From contig NZ_RJJY01000001.1 of the NCBI RefSeq assembly GCF_003751085.1, positions 1,488,001 to 1,552,000 of the forward strand: a DNA stretch of 64,000 nt, in the 5' to 3' direction. Below the pieces are notes generated by a model, which did no database searches, was not told the DNA's origin, and saw nothing but the letters and a program-made list of their open reading frames with translations. The translations under genes were made by a program, and so were the position numbers. Source of the stretch: Micromonospora sp. Llam0. GTDB lineage: Bacteria; Actinomycetota; Actinomycetes; Mycobacteriales; Micromonosporaceae. Positions 18,732 to 26,825 of this stretch are shown one piece after another; position 1 is the stretch's first letter, and every line of letters begins with the position of its first letter.

Positions 18732-18761
18732 CCGGCCCGACCGGTCACCCGGTCGGGCCGG
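18732..18761 (+). terminator. Terminator hairpin after the CBM2 gene
   Basis: A perfect 13-bp stem (CCGGCCCGACCGG and its complement) closed by the four-base loop TCAC, 47 bases after the CBM2 stop codon. Confidence 0.75.
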
Positions 18762-18874
18762 TGTGATCTCGCCCATCTTCCGCCCCCGTGGGTGCCGGAA
18801 GATCCGCCCGGGGGATTGCGCACGCCGGTCCAGTGGTTACGGTCGGCTGACCGTACCGGTGGAAAAGCGGCGAG

Positions 18875-20215
18875 GTGACCTTGTCTGAGGTAGAACGGAA
18901 TCGGCCGACCGTGGCGCAACGCGCCCGCCGTACCGTGGATGTGGCACGTTTCGCGAGGTGGCTGGCGGGTCCGGCCGGCACCGGGTTCATCGGCGTCTTC
19001 TTCACCGTCGGCACCGCCGCGTTCAGCGCGGCCGGCGGGATCGTCCCGGACCTGGCCGCCGATGGCTGGTCGCAGGGGCGGGACCGGGTCTGGTGGCTGG
19101 TCGTCTTTCTCGGCCTGGCGGTGGCTGCGGTCGCCGCCGGTGCGGCGCTGTGGTGGTGGCGCAACCGGCTGCGGGAGACCCGGGGCATCGCGTACGTCGT
19201 CAACGAGACGGCCGCCGAGTGGACCCCGGAGCAGAAGGAAGGCTTCCTGAGCGAGGTACGGGACCAGTTCGCCGTGTTCCGGCCGGTGCCGCCGCTGCGC
19301 AGCTTCGACCGGACGGCGGTGTGGCCGCACGGTGCGGAGGCGACCCGCTGGGGCAGTGACATGGACGCCGTGGTCCGGCACTTCCAGGTCGCGAACCATG
19401 ACCCGGACGGACGGGACGCCGCGTTGGACCGGTCGCTGTTCGTGTGGGCACCGTGGCCGGTGGCGGTCGCGTTCGGACAGCGGACGACGGCGCTCAGCCG
19501 GGGCCGGGCGGTGCGGGTCCGCCAGCGGGACAGCTTCGGCCGGCAGGGGCCGGTGCGGGCACGACCGCTGCAGGACGACGGACATTCGTTCCAGCAGCAG
19601 ATCGAGCGCCCCGGCGACGGGCTGTTCGGCGAGTTGAACGTGCGACGTCACCAGGTGCGGCTGCAGATCAGCCGCAACGGTCAGCCGGACCCGGCGGCCG
19701 GGCAGGAGCCGGTGCCCGATATCGCGCCGGGGACCGCACTGGAGTCGGTGCCGGAGGTGCTGCTCCTGGTGCTGCGGACCAACCACAACCGGTTCGGGCT
19801 GCTGCCGAGCCTGCCGGTGGACGTCACCGACCGGGCCGCCCACGACGACGCGGCGGCGGGCAGCCGCGAACCGGTCGTCTTCGAGCTGCACGACGCGGTC
19901 GGGCTGGGGCTGCCGGCGACCATGTCGACGGAGCTACGGGAGTGGCGTTACCTGCCGCCGCCCGGCGAGACCCTGCACCGGTGGGCGGACTATCCGGCGA
20001 TCGTCGCGGCGGCGGCCCAGTGGGTGGCGGATCAGGCCGCCGCCGCGCCGGAGGCGATCGTCCTGCTCGGCGCGCAACTGCCGCAGGAGATCTCGGTCGG
20101 GCTCGGCATCTGGTCGGCCCGGCAGTACCGCTGGCCGCGGCACGTGTGGCCGATCTACTTCCAGCTCGGTGCGCAGTTCACGATCCCGCAGCTCGACCTG
20201 GGCCGCCCCACCTGA
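18875..20215 (+). CDS. Membrane protein of unknown function with SAVED-like C-terminus
   Basis: A 446-aa protein starting at GTG. Two transmembrane helices lie near the N-terminus (GTGFIGVFFTVGTAAFSAAG and VWWLVVFLGLAVAAVAAGAA), so the bulk is a cytoplasmic or external C-terminal region of some 340 aa. The last part (YPAIVAAAAQWVADQAAAAP, VLLGAQLPQEISVGLGIWSA, HVWPIYFQ) is weakly reminiscent of SAVED nucleotide-sensor domains, with small residues around a Gly and a final beta-strand, but this is a visual resemblance only. No nuclease, protease or other partner effector is adjacent. Monocistronic, with a hairpin after the stop. Confidence 0.6.
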   Translation: MTLSEVERNRPTVAQRARRTVDVARFARWLAGPAGTGFIGVFFTVGTAAFSAAGGIVPDLAADGWSQGRDRVWWLVVFLGLAVAAVAAGAALWWWRNRLRETRGIAYVVNETAAEWTPEQKEGFLSEVRDQFAVFRPVPPLRSFDRTAVWPHGAEATRWGSDMDAVVRHFQVANHDPDGRDAALDRSLFVWAPWPVAVAFGQRTTALSRGRAVRVRQRDSFGRQGPVRARPLQDDGHSFQQQIERPGDGLFGELNVRRHQVRLQISRNGQPDPAAGQEPVPDIAPGTALESVPEVLLLVLRTNHNRFGLLPSLPVDVTDRAAHDDAAAGSREPVVFELHDAVGLGLPATMSTELREWRYLPPPGETLHRWADYPAIVAAAAQWVADQAAAAPEAIVLLGAQLPQEISVGLGIWSARQYRWPRHVWPIYFQLGAQFTIPQLDLGRPT

Positions 20216-20223
20216 CCCCGGGT

Positions 20224-20245
20224 CCGGTCGGTCATCGCCGACCGG
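20224..20245. terminator. Short bidirectional hairpin
   Basis: CCGGTCGG and CCGACCGG form an 8-bp perfect stem with a six-base loop between two convergent genes. Confidence 0.5.
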
Positions 20246-20279
20246 CCATCGCCCGCCGGTCAAGGTCGGCGTCCGCCGG

Positions 20280-20783
20280 TCAGAGCCGGAACCCGGTGCA
20301 GTCCTCGGTCACCACGATGTGGAACGGGATGGTCTGAGTGTGTACGCCGTCGGTCACCTCGACCTCCGCGCTGCGCTTCGTCCCGAGCGGGAGCGCCGGC
20401 AGCAGCACGTTGATCGCCGAGCTGATCTGCGTGGGGCTGTCGTTCGACCCCGGGTAGATGGGATACGTCGAGACCGACGACCCGGCGGGCAGGTTGTTGG
20501 TGTCCGTTGCCAACTGCGGCCAGCTACCGACGAGCCTGATCAGGACGAGACTGCGCTGCCCGACGGTCGGCCGGGTGCAGATGGTCTGGCCTTCCTCCAC
20601 CATGCCGGCGGCCTTCCAGGTCGGCTGACCGGCGGCGGTGCCGGTGCCGGTGGTGGCGGCGGCCGGGGTCGCCGATGTCGCGGTGCTGCCGGCGGCTGCG
20701 GCCGGCAGGCCACCGTACGTCACCGATGCCAGCGCGGCGGCCAGGCCGAGCGCGTACGCCATTGGGCGGTGCTTGGATCTCAC
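20280..20783 (-). CDS. Secreted hypothetical protein
   Basis: A 167-aa exported protein with a signal peptide (KHRPMAYALGLAAALASVTY, cleavage near AAAAG) and an Ala/Thr-rich linker before a small beta-rich domain with two cysteines (GQTICTRPT and VTEDCTGFRL), which could form a disulfide. GTG 20783 is chosen because GAGGAG stands eight bases upstream; an ATG farther up lacks such a site. It is divergent from the MarR-fusion gene, and an inverted repeat of the same half-site lies between them, so the two may be controlled together. No family recognised. Confidence 0.65.
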   Translation of the reverse strand: MRSKHRPMAYALGLAAALASVTYGGLPAAAAGSTATSATPAAATTGTGTAAGQPTWKAAGMVEEGQTICTRPTVGQRSLVLIRLVGSWPQLATDTNNLPAGSSVSTYPIYPGSNDSPTQISSAINVLLPALPLGTKRSAEVEVTDGVHTQTIPFHIVVTEDCTGFRL

Positions 20784-20862
20784 GGCTGATCTCCTCAGGT
20801 CGGCGACCGACGGCACGCTGATCGCATCCCCCGAACGGGTGGATCAGGTGATCGCGACGGCC

Positions 20863-20885
20863 GGACTATAGTGGGCCTTTAGTCC
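20863..20885. promoter_or_regulatory. Second MarR-type operator candidate
   Basis: GGACTA at 20863 and TAGTCC at 20880 form an inverted repeat and include the GACTATAG core also found in the perfect operator 100 bases downstream. It lies 80 bases before the divergent secreted-protein gene. Confidence 0.4.
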
Positions 20886-20961
20886 ACGTCGGCCACCTGT
20901 CTGTGTCAACGGTCGACCGGGGTATCCCCTTGGACGCGCCCCGGCCGACGGCGGCGGAGAT

Positions 20962-20983
20962 ATCTCTGACTATAGTCAGAGAT
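20962..20983. promoter_or_regulatory. Perfect 22-bp palindromic operator of the MarR fusion gene
   Basis: ATCTCTGACTA is followed directly by its exact reverse complement, ending one base before the start codon of the MarR-GNAT fusion gene. A dimeric winged-helix regulator bound here would block transcription or initiation, so autoregulation is the natural inference. The gene's ribosome-binding site is not separate from the palindrome, which suggests a leaderless or very short-leader mRNA. Confidence 0.7.
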
Positions 20984-20984
20984 C

Positions 20985-22790
20985 ATGAGCTTGGAGTCCC
21001 GGATCCAGACCATCCGCGCGTTCAACCGCGACGTCACCGAACGACTCGGCGTGCTGGAGGACCGCTACCTGGCACGCGACCGACCGCTCAGCCTCGATCG
21101 TCTGCTGTGGGAGATCGGCACCGACGGCATCGAGGTCCGTGAGCTGCGCAGCCGCCTCGGGCTCGACTCCGGCTACACCAGCCGGCAGCTGCGCGCACTC
21201 GAGCAGGAAGGGCTGGTCGTCGTGTCCCCTTCGGAACACGACAGCCGGGTCCGCCGGGCCACCCTCACCCCGTCGGGGTTGGCGGAGCTGGCGGTGCTGG
21301 ACCAGCTCTCCGACGAACTGGTCGGCACGATCCTGGCGCCGCTGACCGAGCGCCAACGCGACGAGCTCGCCGCTGCGACCGAGACAGTACGCCGCCTGTT
21401 CACCGCCTCCACGGTCGCGATCGCCGCCGCCGATCCGGCCTCGGAACCGGCGCGCCGGGCGGTCGACGCGTACCACCGCACGCTCGACGACCGGTTCGAC
21501 GGCGGGTTCCGGCCCGACCGGGCGGTGCCCGCCGCCGACGACGCGCTGCGTCCCCCGTCCGGGCTGTTCCTGCTCGCGACGCTGAAGGACCGCCCCGTCG
21601 GATGCGTCGGCGTCACCAAGGCCGACGACACGTCAGCGGAGATCCGCCGGCTCTGGGTGTCGTCCGAGCTGCGCGGGCTGGGGATCGGGCGGCGGCTGCT
21701 CGCCGCGGCCGAGGACGCGGCGACGTCGCTCGGGGCGGGCGTCGTGCGACTGGACACCAACCGGTCCCTCACCGAGGCGATCGCCCTGTACCGGGCCGCC
21801 GGGTACGACGAGGCCGCCCCGTTCAACGACCAGCCGTACGCGCACCACTGGTTCGCCAAGTCGCTGACCGGCGAGTCGCTGCCCGGTGGCGGCGCCGGTG
21901 CCCCGCCCGGCCGGGTCGGGTTCCTCGGCCTGGGCATCATGGGGCTGCCGATGGCCCGCCGGCTCGCCCGCAGCGGCGTCGGGCTGACCGTGTGGAGCCG
22001 TACCCCGAAGCCCGACGACGAACTCAGGGCGGCCGGTGCCCGTACCGCCGCGAACGTCCCGGAGGTGTTCGCGCAGTGCGACACGGTGATCGTGATGCTG
22101 CGCAACGCGGACGCCGTCGACCAGGTCCTCCGCGACGTGCCTGGCGGGATCGCCCGCCTCGTCGCCGGACGCACGATCGTCAACATGGGAACGCTGTCCC
22201 CCGAGTACTCCAAGGCGCTGGCCGACGAGGTGGAGAAGGCCGGCGGACACTACGTCGAAGCCCCGGTCTCCGGCTCCCGCCGCCCGGCGGAGGACGGCAA
22301 ACTGGTCGCCATGGTGGCGGGCCGACCCGACGACGTCCGGCGCACCGTCGCGCTGCTCGACCCGATGTGCGCGCAGGTCACCGTCTGCGGGCCGGTGCCG
22401 TCCGGGATCACGATGAAGCTCGCCGTCAACGTGTTCCTGATCGCCCTCGTGACCGGCCTCGCCGAGGCGTTCCACTTCGCCGACCGGCACGGTCTCGACC
22501 GGCAGCTGCTGCGTGGCATCCTCGACGCGGGGCAGATGTCCTCCCCGATCTCCCGGGTCAAGACCGCGAAGCTGGTCGGCGACGACCTCACCGCGCAGGC
22601 GGCCATCGCCGATGTGCGGATGAACGCCGAGCTCATCGTCGACGCGGCCGCCGCAGCGGGGACCGGTGTCCCGCTCAGCGAGCTGTGCCGGGCGCTCTAC
22701 GCCGACGCGGTCAGCCGTGGCGACGGAGCCCTCGACATGGTCGGCGTCATCCGTACCATCGCCGCCGGACAGCAGCATCGCCGACGGTGA
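20985..22790 (+). CDS. MarR-GNAT-hydroxyisobutyrate-dehydrogenase-like fusion protein
   Basis: A single uninterrupted 601-aa frame with three modules. Residues 1-150 are a MarR winged helix (ELRSRLGLDSGYTSRQLRAL, VSPSEHDSRVRRATLT). Residues ~150-295 are a GNAT acetyltransferase with the acetyl-CoA loop LRGLGIGRRLLAAAE. From ~305 comes a beta-hydroxyacid dehydrogenase: NAD(P) loop GFLGLGIMGLPMARRLARSG, substrate loop EAPVSGSRRPAEDGKL, and the catalytic-Lys helix GITMKLAVNVFLIA. MarR-GNAT pairs are common; the fused dehydrogenase is unusual. It may sense, modify and oxidise one small molecule, but no substrate is known. Perfect operator upstream. Confidence 0.8.
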   Translation: MSLESRIQTIRAFNRDVTERLGVLEDRYLARDRPLSLDRLLWEIGTDGIEVRELRSRLGLDSGYTSRQLRALEQEGLVVVSPSEHDSRVRRATLTPSGLAELAVLDQLSDELVGTILAPLTERQRDELAAATETVRRLFTASTVAIAAADPASEPARRAVDAYHRTLDDRFDGGFRPDRAVPAADDALRPPSGLFLLATLKDRPVGCVGVTKADDTSAEIRRLWVSSELRGLGIGRRLLAAAEDAATSLGAGVVRLDTNRSLTEAIALYRAAGYDEAAPFNDQPYAHHWFAKSLTGESLPGGGAGAPPGRVGFLGLGIMGLPMARRLARSGVGLTVWSRTPKPDDELRAAGARTAANVPEVFAQCDTVIVMLRNADAVDQVLRDVPGGIARLVAGRTIVNMGTLSPEYSKALADEVEKAGGHYVEAPVSGSRRPAEDGKLVAMVAGRPDDVRRTVALLDPMCAQVTVCGPVPSGITMKLAVNVFLIALVTGLAEAFHFADRHGLDRQLLRGILDAGQMSSPISRVKTAKLVGDDLTAQAAIADVRMNAELIVDAAAAAGTGVPLSELCRALYADAVSRGDGALDMVGVIRTIAAGQQHRRR

Positions 22791-22836
22791 CGACGGGACG
22801 GGGTGCGGTGTCCACCTGAGACGTGGGCCACGGCCG

Positions 22837-24150
22837 TCATCCGTGGCGGCGTCGCCAGTCACTCTCTTCCCGTTCCAGGGCCTGCTGCTCGGCGAGCCGG
22901 TGTTCGCGCAGCTGGTGCCGCGAGGCCCCGGACCGCCGGCTGTCGGCGGCGACACCGGCGACGGTGATCGCGGTGAGCAGCAGCAGCGCTGCGAACGCCG
23001 GGACCCGGTCGGCCACCGGTAGCAGCGCGGCGAGCAGCAGGACAGGTACGGCGAGGCTGGCGGAGACGCTGCGGACGGTCCGTAGCTGAAAGGCCGACAA
23101 CGCCACCAGGTAGAGCAGCACCCCGCCGTAGAGCGCACGCAGGTGGATCGGCTCGAGCGGGGCGTCCTCGCCGGTCGACGACGCCCCGGCCAGGTAGGCC
23201 AACGTCTGCTTCAACCCGAGGGAGAGCAGGATGATGCCGAACAGCATGGGCAGATGCAGCAGGGTGTAGGCGTCGCGGGCGAGCCGGTCACGGGGTAGCC
23301 CGTGGGTGTGGTGCAGTACCTGCTCGGCGGCGTACGACCGGGTGTCGAAGTACGCCCACCACAGGGCGCAGATCAGGGCGATGCCGAGCAGCGTCGCGGT
23401 GATCACCGGAACGGTGCCCGGCGCCCCGATCGAAGCACCCGAGCCGAGCCCGAGCGACAGCAGCGCCTCACCGAACCCGATGAGGACGATCTGCGCGTGC
23501 CGCTCCGTCCAGTGCCCGGCGGAGACCACGGCGAACGGTTCGAGGCGGACGGTGGTCAGGTACGCGACACCGACGCCGAGCGTCCAGAGCAGCAGGAGCG
23601 TGGCGACGCCCTCGCCGGGCCACCCCAGGAGCGGTACCACTGCGGCGACGAACAGCAGTGCGGTACTGGCGGCCAGCACCGGCGTGTCCCTCCACCAGGT
23701 GCCCAGTAGTTCGGGGTGCGTCCTCGCGGCGACGCGCAGCGCCGCGGCTTCCAGCAACCAGATCAGCAGGTAGCAGGTGGGGAAAATGAACTCGCCGGGA
23801 ATGACCTGTGGGACGCCGGGCTGTGCCTGCGGCGGTTCGTCGCCGAGGCCGGGCAGCGTCGCCACCGCGATGAAGACGATCGCCATGATGGTGAAGCCGT
23901 GGATCGGCATCATTCCCCAGTCGGCCCGGAGATTGTTTCCCAGCAGGGCGAACCGGGACCAGACCAGCCAGAGCACCGACAGGAGCAGAAAGATCGCCAC
24001 CAGTCCGAACGGTTCGAGGTCCTCGACCGAGGCGGTGGTCACGTGGATGAAGGCGAACACGAAAACCAGGTCGTAGAACAACTCGAGGCGAGAGACCTTC
24101 ATGCCCGGTGCGGCGGGCATGACCAGAGATGTCGGTTTTGTGGCTTCCAC
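22837..24150 (-). CDS. Low temperature requirement A (LtrA) family membrane protein
   Basis: A polytopic membrane protein of about 438 aa with roughly ten to twelve hydrophobic helices. The family signature is at the N-terminus (VSRLELFYDLVFVFAFIHVT) and in HAQIVLIGFGEALLSLGLG. LtrA proteins were named from Listeria growth at low temperature; their molecular role is unknown. The tail after the last helix is charged and rich in Arg/Glu. GTG 24150 is chosen with little ribosome-binding support; CATACT ten bases upstream could make the mRNA leaderless. ATG 24240 and ATG 24120 are alternatives. Convergent with the MarR fusion gene. Confidence 0.8.
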   Translation of the reverse strand: MEATKPTSLVMPAAPGMKVSRLELFYDLVFVFAFIHVTTASVEDLEPFGLVAIFLLLSVLWLVWSRFALLGNNLRADWGMMPIHGFTIMAIVFIAVATLPGLGDEPPQAQPGVPQVIPGEFIFPTCYLLIWLLEAAALRVAARTHPELLGTWWRDTPVLAASTALLFVAAVVPLLGWPGEGVATLLLLWTLGVGVAYLTTVRLEPFAVVSAGHWTERHAQIVLIGFGEALLSLGLGSGASIGAPGTVPVITATLLGIALICALWWAYFDTRSYAAEQVLHHTHGLPRDRLARDAYTLLHLPMLFGIILLSLGLKQTLAYLAGASSTGEDAPLEPIHLRALYGGVLLYLVALSAFQLRTVRSVSASLAVPVLLLAALLPVADRVPAFAALLLLTAITVAGVAADSRRSGASRHQLREHRLAEQQALEREESDWRRRHG

Positions 24151-24288
24151 GACCGACAGTATGCGACGGAGACCGAGCCCGGAACGTTGAAGCGCCAAGT
24201 CGAGGGAACCGCCGTTGTCGTCAAACCGGCTCCGAGACAACCATGTGGGTTCCCTCGACCGGGTGGCGCGGCGGAAATCGGGTCAGGG

Positions 24289-25167
24289 TCAGGATCGGGA
24301 GCGGAGGCCGTCGAGGGACAGCAACGCGGTCGCGGCGGTGCTCGGATGCCGGCCGCTCGCGGTCGCCACCGCGATGTTCCAGTGCGGCGGGTCGGTGATC
24401 GGTACGAAGCGCGCGGCGGTCCGCTTGGTGGTGAAAAACTGTGGTACGACGGCGACGCCCAGCCCGTGACTGACCAGGTCGAGCAGCCAGTGCACATCGT
24501 TGACCTCGAACGCCACTCGCCGGTCGACACCGGCGGCGGTCAACGCCTGGTCGACGACGTCCCGGCTGATCCAGCCGGGGGAGAAGTCGACGAAGGTCTC
24601 ACCGGACAGCTCGCCCAGGCCGACCTCGGCGCGTTCGCGCAGCGGATGGTCCGGCCCGCAGGCCAGCACCATCGGCTCGGCCCGGATCGGGGCCAGCGTC
24701 ACGCCGGTCGGCGCGCTGGCGGGCGCCGACACGAACGCCAGGTCGAGGTCGCCGGTGCGGACCCGTTCGACCAGGTCCGGCGACCCGCCCTGGCGGAGTC
24801 GGATCTCCACGCCGGGGTGGGCGGCGTGGAACCGGGCCAGCGCCGCCGGCAGGTCGACCGCGCCCAGGCACTGCAGCGTGCCGACCGCCAGCCGGCCGCG
24901 CAGCAGCCCCCGGACCGCGGCCACCGCGTCCTTGGCGGCGGCGACGTTGGCCAGGGCGTGCCGGGCCTGGGTGAGCAGCGCCCGACCCTCGTTGGTCAAC
25001 TCGACGCTGCGGGTGTTGCGGACGAACAGGCTGGCCCCCAGCTCACGTTCCAGCGAGCGGATGGAGGCCGACAGGCCGGACTGCGCGACGTGCATCCGCT
25101 CGGCTGCCCGGGTGAAATGCCGCTCCTCGGCGACCGCCACGAAGTACTCGAGCTGACGCAGCTCCAC
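24289..25167 (-). CDS. LysR-family transcriptional regulator
   Basis: A 292-aa LysR-type regulator. The helix-turn-helix is in residues 1-60 (EERHFTRAAERMHVAQSGLS, LERELGASLFVRN) and the periplasmic-binding-protein-like effector domain from ~90 (GRLAVGTLQCLGAVDLPAAL, DLAFVSAPASA, VNDVHWLLDLVSHGLGVAVV). It starts at GTG 25167 and is divergent from an aldo-keto reductase 136 bases away, the usual arrangement for a LysR regulator and its target. It likely activates or represses that gene in response to a small ligand. Confidence 0.9.
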   Translation of the reverse strand: MELRQLEYFVAVAEERHFTRAAERMHVAQSGLSASIRSLERELGASLFVRNTRSVELTNEGRALLTQARHALANVAAAKDAVAAVRGLLRGRLAVGTLQCLGAVDLPAALARFHAAHPGVEIRLRQGGSPDLVERVRTGDLDLAFVSAPASAPTGVTLAPIRAEPMVLACGPDHPLRERAEVGLGELSGETFVDFSPGWISRDVVDQALTAAGVDRRVAFEVNDVHWLLDLVSHGLGVAVVPQFFTTKRTAARFVPITDPPHWNIAVATASGRHPSTAATALLSLDGLRSRS

Positions 25168-25303
25168 AATTCATCACCAAAACTGATCGCCGGGATCGGA
25201 TCCTTCTGTTGGACAGCTTAACCACGGGGTAAGAGGGTGGAACCCGGGCGATGCGGCGGCCCGACCACCGCACGCCCCCGGACCGTCCCGCAGAGGAGAC
25301 CTG

Positions 25304-26167
25304 ATGAACACCCGCCACATCGGTGACGTCGGCGTCGGCGCGATCGGCCTCGGCGGCATGCCGATGTCGATCGAGGGCCGGCCCGACGAGCAGCGGTCGA
25401 TCGCCACGATCCACGCCGCGCTGGACGCCGGTGTCACCCTGATCGACACCGCCGACGCCTACCACCTGTACGCCGACGACGTCGGCCACAACGAGTCACT
25501 GATCGCCCGCGCCGTGGCGACCTTCGGCGGTGACACGTCCGACGTGCTGATCGCCACGAAGGGCGGTCACCTGCGGCCCGGCGACGGCTCGTGGACCAAG
25601 AACGGCTCGCCCGACTACCTGAAGAGCGCCTGCGAGGCGTCGCTGAAACGGCTCGGCGTCGAAGCGATCGGCCTCTACCAGTTCCACCGGCCCGACCCCA
25701 CCGTGCCGTACGCGGACTCGATCGGCGCCATCCGGGACCTGCTCGACGCCGGGAAGATCCGGCTGGCCGGCATCTCCAACGCCGACCCGGAGCAGATCCG
25801 GCTCGCCAACGACATCCTCGGCGGCCGGCTGGTCAGCGTACAGAATCAGTTCTCCCCGGCGTTCCGCTCCAGCGAGCCGGAGCTGACGCTCTGCGCCGAA
25901 CTGGGCATCGCGTTCCTGCCGTGGAGCCCGCTCGGCGGCATCGGCAGCGCCGCCGACCTGGGGTCGCGGTTCGCGGTGTTCGCCGAGGTCGCGAAGGAGT
26001 ACGGGGTCAGCCCGCAGCAGGTCTGCCTGGCCTGGCTGCTGGCGAAGGCACCGGTCGTGGTCCCGATCCCCGGGGCGTCGCGCCCGGAGACGATCCGTGA
26101 CTCGGCCGCCGCCGCCGACCTGGAGCTGTCGGCCGAACACCTGGCCCGCCTCGACCAGCCCGCCTGA
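25304..26167 (+). CDS. Aldo/keto reductase
   Basis: A 287-aa TIM-barrel oxidoreductase using NADPH. The catalytic tetrad is visible: Asp and Tyr in LIDTADAYHLY (~47-55), Lys in ATKGGH (~86), His in LYQFHRPDP (~127). The C-terminal VVVPIPGASRPETIRDSA binds the cofactor phosphate. GAGGAGACCTG precedes the ATG. Members of this clade (pyridoxal or sugar-aldehyde reductases) act on diverse carbonyls, so the substrate is open. The divergent LysR gene probably controls it. The gene ends ahead of a large inverted repeat. Confidence 0.9.
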   Translation: MNTRHIGDVGVGAIGLGGMPMSIEGRPDEQRSIATIHAALDAGVTLIDTADAYHLYADDVGHNESLIARAVATFGGDTSDVLIATKGGHLRPGDGSWTKNGSPDYLKSACEASLKRLGVEAIGLYQFHRPDPTVPYADSIGAIRDLLDAGKIRLAGISNADPEQIRLANDILGGRLVSVQNQFSPAFRSSEPELTLCAELGIAFLPWSPLGGIGSAADLGSRFAVFAEVAKEYGVSPQQVCLAWLLAKAPVVVPIPGASRPETIRDSAAAADLELSAEHLARLDQPA

Positions 26168-26253
26168 CCGGCTAACCCGCCTGACCGACCGACCCGCCTG
26201 ACCGACCAACCCGCGTCGCTGACCGGCCCGCCGTGGCCGGCCTGCGGGATGCG

Positions 26254-26320
26254 CAAGATCAACTGAAGGCCAGGTACCTGACAACCGCCGGTTAAGGTAT
26301 CTGGCCTTCACTTGATCTTG
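26254..26320. repeat. 26-bp imperfect inverted repeat, terminator-like
   Basis: Arms 26254-26279 and 26295-26320 match at 24 of 26 positions (arm begins CAAGATCAACTGAAGG) with a 15-base loop. It lies between the convergent aldo-keto reductase and the cas operon and could terminate both. The right arm also encodes the last codons of the Csx19-like protein. Its length and the shared CAAGATCAACT with the nearby IS4-family inverted repeat suggest a mobile palindromic element rather than a plain terminator (inference). Confidence 0.7.
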
Positions 26321-26825
26321 TCTCGGCCAGGCGCTGCACCAACCTGACGAAGGTGACCGGCCGCTCGCCGGAGATCTGGAACAGCTCGACCGGCCGCCCG
26401 GTCAGGTCCCGATGCAACGGGCCGACCCGCTTCTCGGCGTCCGGCCAGGTCTGCGCGGTGTACCGGACGAACCGGACGGGCTGCCGTGCCGGGTGCCGCC
26501 CCGCAACGGGTGGGGCGGTGCCAGCGGCGTGCGCGTCGCCGTCGGTGTCGGCGGGGCCGTCTCCGTCAGGCTGCAGCAGACCGACGATGGCTTCCTGGCC
26601 GTCGACGCGGGCCCGGAGCAGCCAGCTGCCGGTCCACGCCCACAGATGGGTGTACGGCGGCGCCTGCGCCGGAAGCGATCCGATATGGAAGCCGGTGTAG
26701 TCGGCCCACGCGCACTGCGCGTCGCCGACGATCTCGGCCAACTCTGCCCATCCGATCCTGCCGTAGGCGGCCAGCCTGCATTCGCCGTGCGTGCCGACTC
26801 CGTCGCCGTTGCCCGTCCCGGTCAT
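26292..26825 (-). CDS. Small type III-D-associated protein, Csx19-like
   Basis: A 177-aa protein, last gene of the cas operon, its start overlapping the stop of the double-Cas7 gene by four bases. It shows alternating Trp-rich strands (THLWAWTGSWLLRARVDG) and a C-terminal beta-strand/helix (VELFQISGERPVTFVRLVQR). Position, size and layout fit Csx19 (TIGR03984), a small subunit found with Csx10 in type III-D systems, but the sequence match seen by eye is weak. It may be a small subunit of the effector complex. The C-terminus reads into an inverted repeat, so the natural end may have been altered. Confidence 0.5.
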   Translation of the reverse strand: MTGTGNGDGVGTHGECRLAAYGRIGWAELAEIVGDAQCAWADYTGFHIGSLPAQAPPYTHLWAWTGSWLLRARVDGQEAIVGLLQPDGDGPADTDGDAHAAGTAPPVAGRHPARQPVRFVRYTAQTWPDAEKRVGPLHRDLTGRPVELFQISGERPVTFVRLVQRLAETRSSEGQIP

